This document shows, piece after piece, positions 60,917-64,000 of a DNA stretch of 64,000 bases. The translations under genes were made by a program, and so were the position numbers. Source of the stretch: an uncultured Clostridia bacterium. GTDB taxonomy: Bacteria > Bacillota > Clostridia > Christensenellales > UBA1750. How positions within the stretch are numbered: the stretch's first letter is position 1; the number at the start of each line of letters is the position of its first letter. The notes beneath the pieces were generated by a model. That model did not search any database. It saw only the letters and a list, made by a program, of their open reading frames with translations, and was not told where the DNA came from. The stretch covers positions 1 to 64,000 of the forward strand of contig CANQPP010000002.1 of assembly GCA_947625765.1 (NCBI GenBank). Reading direction: 5' to 3'.

Positions 60917-62596
60917 CTGTACGCCATCATACTCGTCATACAGCTAGGCGCAACGCTGCTCATGGGCGCGTACTTTGCCCGGCAGCTGCGCCGCCAGAAG
61001 TTCAGCGAAAGCGGCCCCCGCCAGGACAGCCGCCAGGAGATGGAGAAGCTGCGCCGCATGCGCGCCGTCCACCTGAACCTGCCCCTCAACGAGCAGGTGC
61101 GGCCCAAGGCCTTTTCGGACATCGTGGGGCAGGAGGAGGGCATCGCCGCGCTCAAGGCCGTGCTCTGCGGGCCGAACCCCCAGCACGTCATCATCTACGG
61201 CCCGCCGGGCGTGGGCAAGACCTGCGCGGCGCGGCTGGTCCTGGAGGAGGCCAAGCGCCGGGGCGACTCCCCCTTCGCCGCGGACGCGCCCTTCATCGAG
61301 ATGGACGCCACCTGCGCCCGCTTCGACGAGCGCGCCATCGCCGACCCGCTGATCGGCTCCGTCCACGACCCCATCTACCAGGGCGCGGGGCCCCTGGGCG
61401 TGCAGGGCGTGCCCCAACCCAAGCCCGGCGCGGTCACCAGGGCCCACGGCGGCGTGCTGTTCTTGGACGAGATCGGGGAGCTGCACCCCATGCAGATGAA
61501 CAAGCTGCTCAAAGTTTTGGAGGACCGCAAGGTGATGCTGGAGTCCGCCTACTATTCCGAAAACGACCGCAGCGTGCCCCGGCACATCCACGACATCTTC
61601 CGCAACGGCCTGCCCGCGGACTTCCGTCTGGTGGGGGCCACCACGCGCAGCCCGGAGGACATCTCCCCCGCCCTGCGCTCCCGCTGCATGGAGATCTTCT
61701 TCCGCCCCCTCTCCGCCGCCCAGACCGCGCAGATCGCCCGCAACTGCGCCCTCTCCGCGGGCTTCCAGATGGAAAAGGGCGTGGATGTGTACATCGGCTC
61801 CTACTCCGCGGGCGGGCGCGACGCGGCCAACCTGGTGCAGGTGGCCTGCGGCATCGCCCGCGGCGAAAAGAGGAACACCATCCTCATCCGCGACGTGGAG
61901 TACGTGATCCGCACCGGGGCCTATGCCAAGCGCCCCGACCGTCGCCTGCCCGGCGGCGCGCTGGTGGGCAAGGTGTTCGGCCTGGCCGTGAGCGGCGGCG
62001 GGCAGGGGCTGGTGCTGCCCATCGAGGCGGTGGCCTTTCCGAAGGAAGGCAACGGGCCGGGCTGCTGGCAGGCCACGGGCATCGTGGACAGCGAGCAGAT
62101 GAACTATGGCGCAAAGACCGTCACCCGACGCTCCACGGCCTCCGGCGCGCTGGAGAACGTGCGCTCGGTTATGAGGGGCATGGGCCTTGACGCGGACGGG
62201 TACGACGTGCACCTGGACTTCCCCGGCGGCATGCCCGTGGACGGCCCCTCGGCGGGCATGGCCATGGGCGCGGCGGTGTACTCGGCCCTGACGGGCGTGC
62301 ACTTGAGCGGCTCCATGGCCATGACCGGGGAGCTGGGGCTGGACGGCTCCGTGCTGCCCGTGGGCGGCGTGCCGGCCAAGGTGGAGGCCGCCCTGGACGC
62401 CGGGGCGGAGCTGGTGCTCATCCCCCGGGAGAACTGGCAGCAGCGCTTCGAGGGCGACCCCCGCGTGCGCGTGGTGGACAGCTTCGCGCAGGGGCTGGAG
62501 TGGCTGCGCGCCCCGGCCCTGCAGGCGCCGGAAGCCCCGGCGGCCCTGCCCTCCCCCGCGGCGCTGGCGGCGGGCGACGGACCGGTGAGCGTGTAA
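60917..62596 (+). CDS. lonB: ATP-dependent protease LonB
   Basis: N-terminal TM; IIYGPPGVGKTCAARLVLEEAK; DEIGELHPMQMNKLLKVLEDRKV; GPSAGMAMGAA; proposed CTG start after AAGGAGGG. Confidence 0.87.
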   Translation: MYAIILVIQLGATLLMGAYFARQLRRQKFSESGPRQDSRQEMEKLRRMRAVHLNLPLNEQVRPKAFSDIVGQEEGIAALKAVLCGPNPQHVIIYGPPGVGKTCAARLVLEEAKRRGDSPFAADAPFIEMDATCARFDERAIADPLIGSVHDPIYQGAGPLGVQGVPQPKPGAVTRAHGGVLFLDEIGELHPMQMNKLLKVLEDRKVMLESAYYSENDRSVPRHIHDIFRNGLPADFRLVGATTRSPEDISPALRSRCMEIFFRPLSAAQTAQIARNCALSAGFQMEKGVDVYIGSYSAGGRDAANLVQVACGIARGEKRNTILIRDVEYVIRTGAYAKRPDRRLPGGALVGKVFGLAVSGGGQGLVLPIEAVAFPKEGNGPGCWQATGIVDSEQMNYGAKTVTRRSTASGALENVRSVMRGMGLDADGYDVHLDFPGGMPVDGPSAGMAMGAAVYSALTGVHLSGSMAMTGELGLDGSVLPVGGVPAKVEAALDAGAELVLIPRENWQQRFEGDPRVRVVDSFAQGLEWLRAPALQAPEAPAALPSPAALAAGDGPVSV

Positions 62597-62629
62597 AAGT
62601 GCCTCTTTGTTTGTAACCTGCTCGACCCC

Positions 62630-62658
62630 TTGACATTTGCCCTTTGCGATGTTAGACT
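62630..62658 (+). promoter_or_regulatory. Promoter TTGACA-17-TAGACT
   Basis: TTGACA 62630-62635, TAGACT 62653-62658. Confidence 0.7.
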
Positions 62659-62713
62659 AATTTTTGGTGGAAAAATTTTGGGATCGATCCCGAGACGAAA
62701 GGAGGCCGTGGCG

Positions 62714-62845
62714 ATGACCAAGAGCAGCGACGAGAACAACAAAGATCGCGCAAGGAGCGCAGCCGTGCCCGGCCCCGTTTCGCATCGGAAGTCCGCCGCC
62801 CGACGGGCCTTTTGGATCAAGGACAGACCCTGCCCGCCCATTTGA
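62714..62845 (+). CDS. 43-aa charged small ORF upstream of the ABC exporter
   Basis: AAAGGAGG 8 nt before ATG; MTKSSDENNKDRARSAAVPGPVSHRKSAARRAFWIKDRPCPPI*. Confidence 0.5.
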   Translation: MTKSSDENNKDRARSAAVPGPVSHRKSAARRAFWIKDRPCPPI

Positions 62846-62903
62846 CCTCTTGATAATGGAAGGCGCAAGGCCAATATACAGCGAACAGAAACGCGGAAAC
62901 ACA

Positions 62904-62955
62904 AAAAGCCGGCAGGGCTCCCCTTACCATAAGGGCCCGACGCCGGCTTTTCTTT
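62904..62955. terminator. Intrinsic terminator between the small ORF and the ABC exporter
   Basis: AAAAGCCGGC...GCCGGCTTTTCTTT. Confidence 0.75.
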
Positions 62956-63008
62956 GTACGGCAAAGCAGACCCCTTTGACATAAGAGAAAGACAAGGAGT
63001 GAACCAAC

Positions 63009-64000
63009 ACGAACGAAAAACGCAAACAGCTCATCCGCTGGCTGATGAAGGGCAACCTGGGCTATTATGGCGGCGCGATTCTGGCCACGCTGGGCTCGGT
63101 CGTCATCGGCTTCATCACGCCCCTGCTGCTCTCTTTGGTCCTGGACAGCGTGCTGGGCGAAAAGGCCCCGGAAGGCCCCGGCTTCATGGTGGCCTGGTTC
63201 AACTGGATGGGCGGAAGGGAGAACCTGCTGCGCAACCTGTGGATCTGCGCCCTGTCGCTGGTCACCTTGAACGTGCTGGGCGGGCTGTTCCAGTTCCTCA
63301 ACGGCAGGCTGAGCGCCGTGGCCTCGGAGAACATCGCCCGCTCCCTGCGGGACAGGCTCTACGACCACCTCTCCCGCCTGGAGTTCAACTACCACGTGCG
63401 CGCAGAGACCGGCGACCTCATCCAGCGCTGCACCTCGGACGTGGAGACGGTGCGCCGCTTCCTGTCGGTGCAGCTGGTGCAGATCGTGCGCTCGGCGGCC
63501 ATGCTGGTGATCGCCCTGTGCATACTCTGGCCCTTGAGCCACAAGCTGACCCTGGTGGCCATGCTCATCGTGCCGCCTTTGTTCCTCTACTCCATGCTGT
63601 TCTTCCGCGCGGTGATCCGCCGCTTCCGCGAGACGGACGAGTCCGAGGGCGCGATGAGCGCCACCCTGCAGGAGAACCTCACCGGCATGCGCGTGGTGCG
63701 CGCCTTCGGCCGCCAGCGCTACGAGATGGAGAAGTTCGAGGAGCGCTCCCGCGACTTCCGCGACAAGATGGACCGCTCCCTGCGCTTGGACGCCTGGTAC
63801 TGGTCCACATCGGACTTCATGAGTATGCTGCAGACGGGCCTGGTGCTGCTGGTGGGCATCTTCTTCTGCATCCGCGGGGAAATTTCCTTAGGAACACTGG
63901 TGGTCTTTACCCAGTACGAGAGCATGCTGCTCTGGCCCGTGCGCCAGCTGGGCAGGATATTGGCCGACATGGGCAAGTCCGTTGTGTCCTTGGACCGCCT
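63009..64000 (+). CDS. ABC transporter, TM domain plus expected ATPase domain (MdlB/LmrA-type exporter), truncated by window end
   Basis: NEKRKQLIRWLMKGNLGYYGGAILATLGSVVIGFITPLLLSLVLDSVLG...SLRDRLYDHLSRLEFNYHVRAETGDLIQRCTSDVETVRRF; not in the ORF track. Confidence 0.88.

Overview
64 kb window of a high-GC chromosome, probably a Firmicutes/Clostridia relative judging by YesM/YesN, YtfJ, SpoVB-like, HPF, ABC-F and T-box content. Most of it is ordinary chromosome: bioY/deoC; a sugar/hexuronate-type catabolic and ABC-uptake cluster with a divergent YesN/YesM two-component system; tsaD, prfB, secA, hpf, zapA, pheST with a T-box leader, rdgB, a nine-gene tRNA array, clpX/clpP/tig, an ABC-F ATPase, lonB and the start of an ABC exporter. 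The clearest accessory segment is about 33.1-35.97 kb, with an IS3 OrfA-like remnant, a duplicated structured leader, an XRE regulator and an AT-rich IS200-type insertion. Most interesting non-coding signals: (1) a complete-looking ribosome-mediated attenuator upstream of the ABC-F gene, with promoter, 5-codon uORF MRKTV and mutually exclusive anti-terminator/terminator pairings; (2) a duplicated ~110-bp leader with a covarying stem preceding two minus-strand genes; (3) a riboswitch-like leader upstream of an orphan Na+-decarboxylase beta subunit, followed by an unlisted 45-aa membrane ORF; (4) a promoter-peptide-terminator unit upstream of an ABC exporter that appears to lack a standard start codon; (5) a hairpin-dense tail in the IS200 element. 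No searches or folding programs were run. Family names come from recognition of the translated sequences, and pairings were read by eye.
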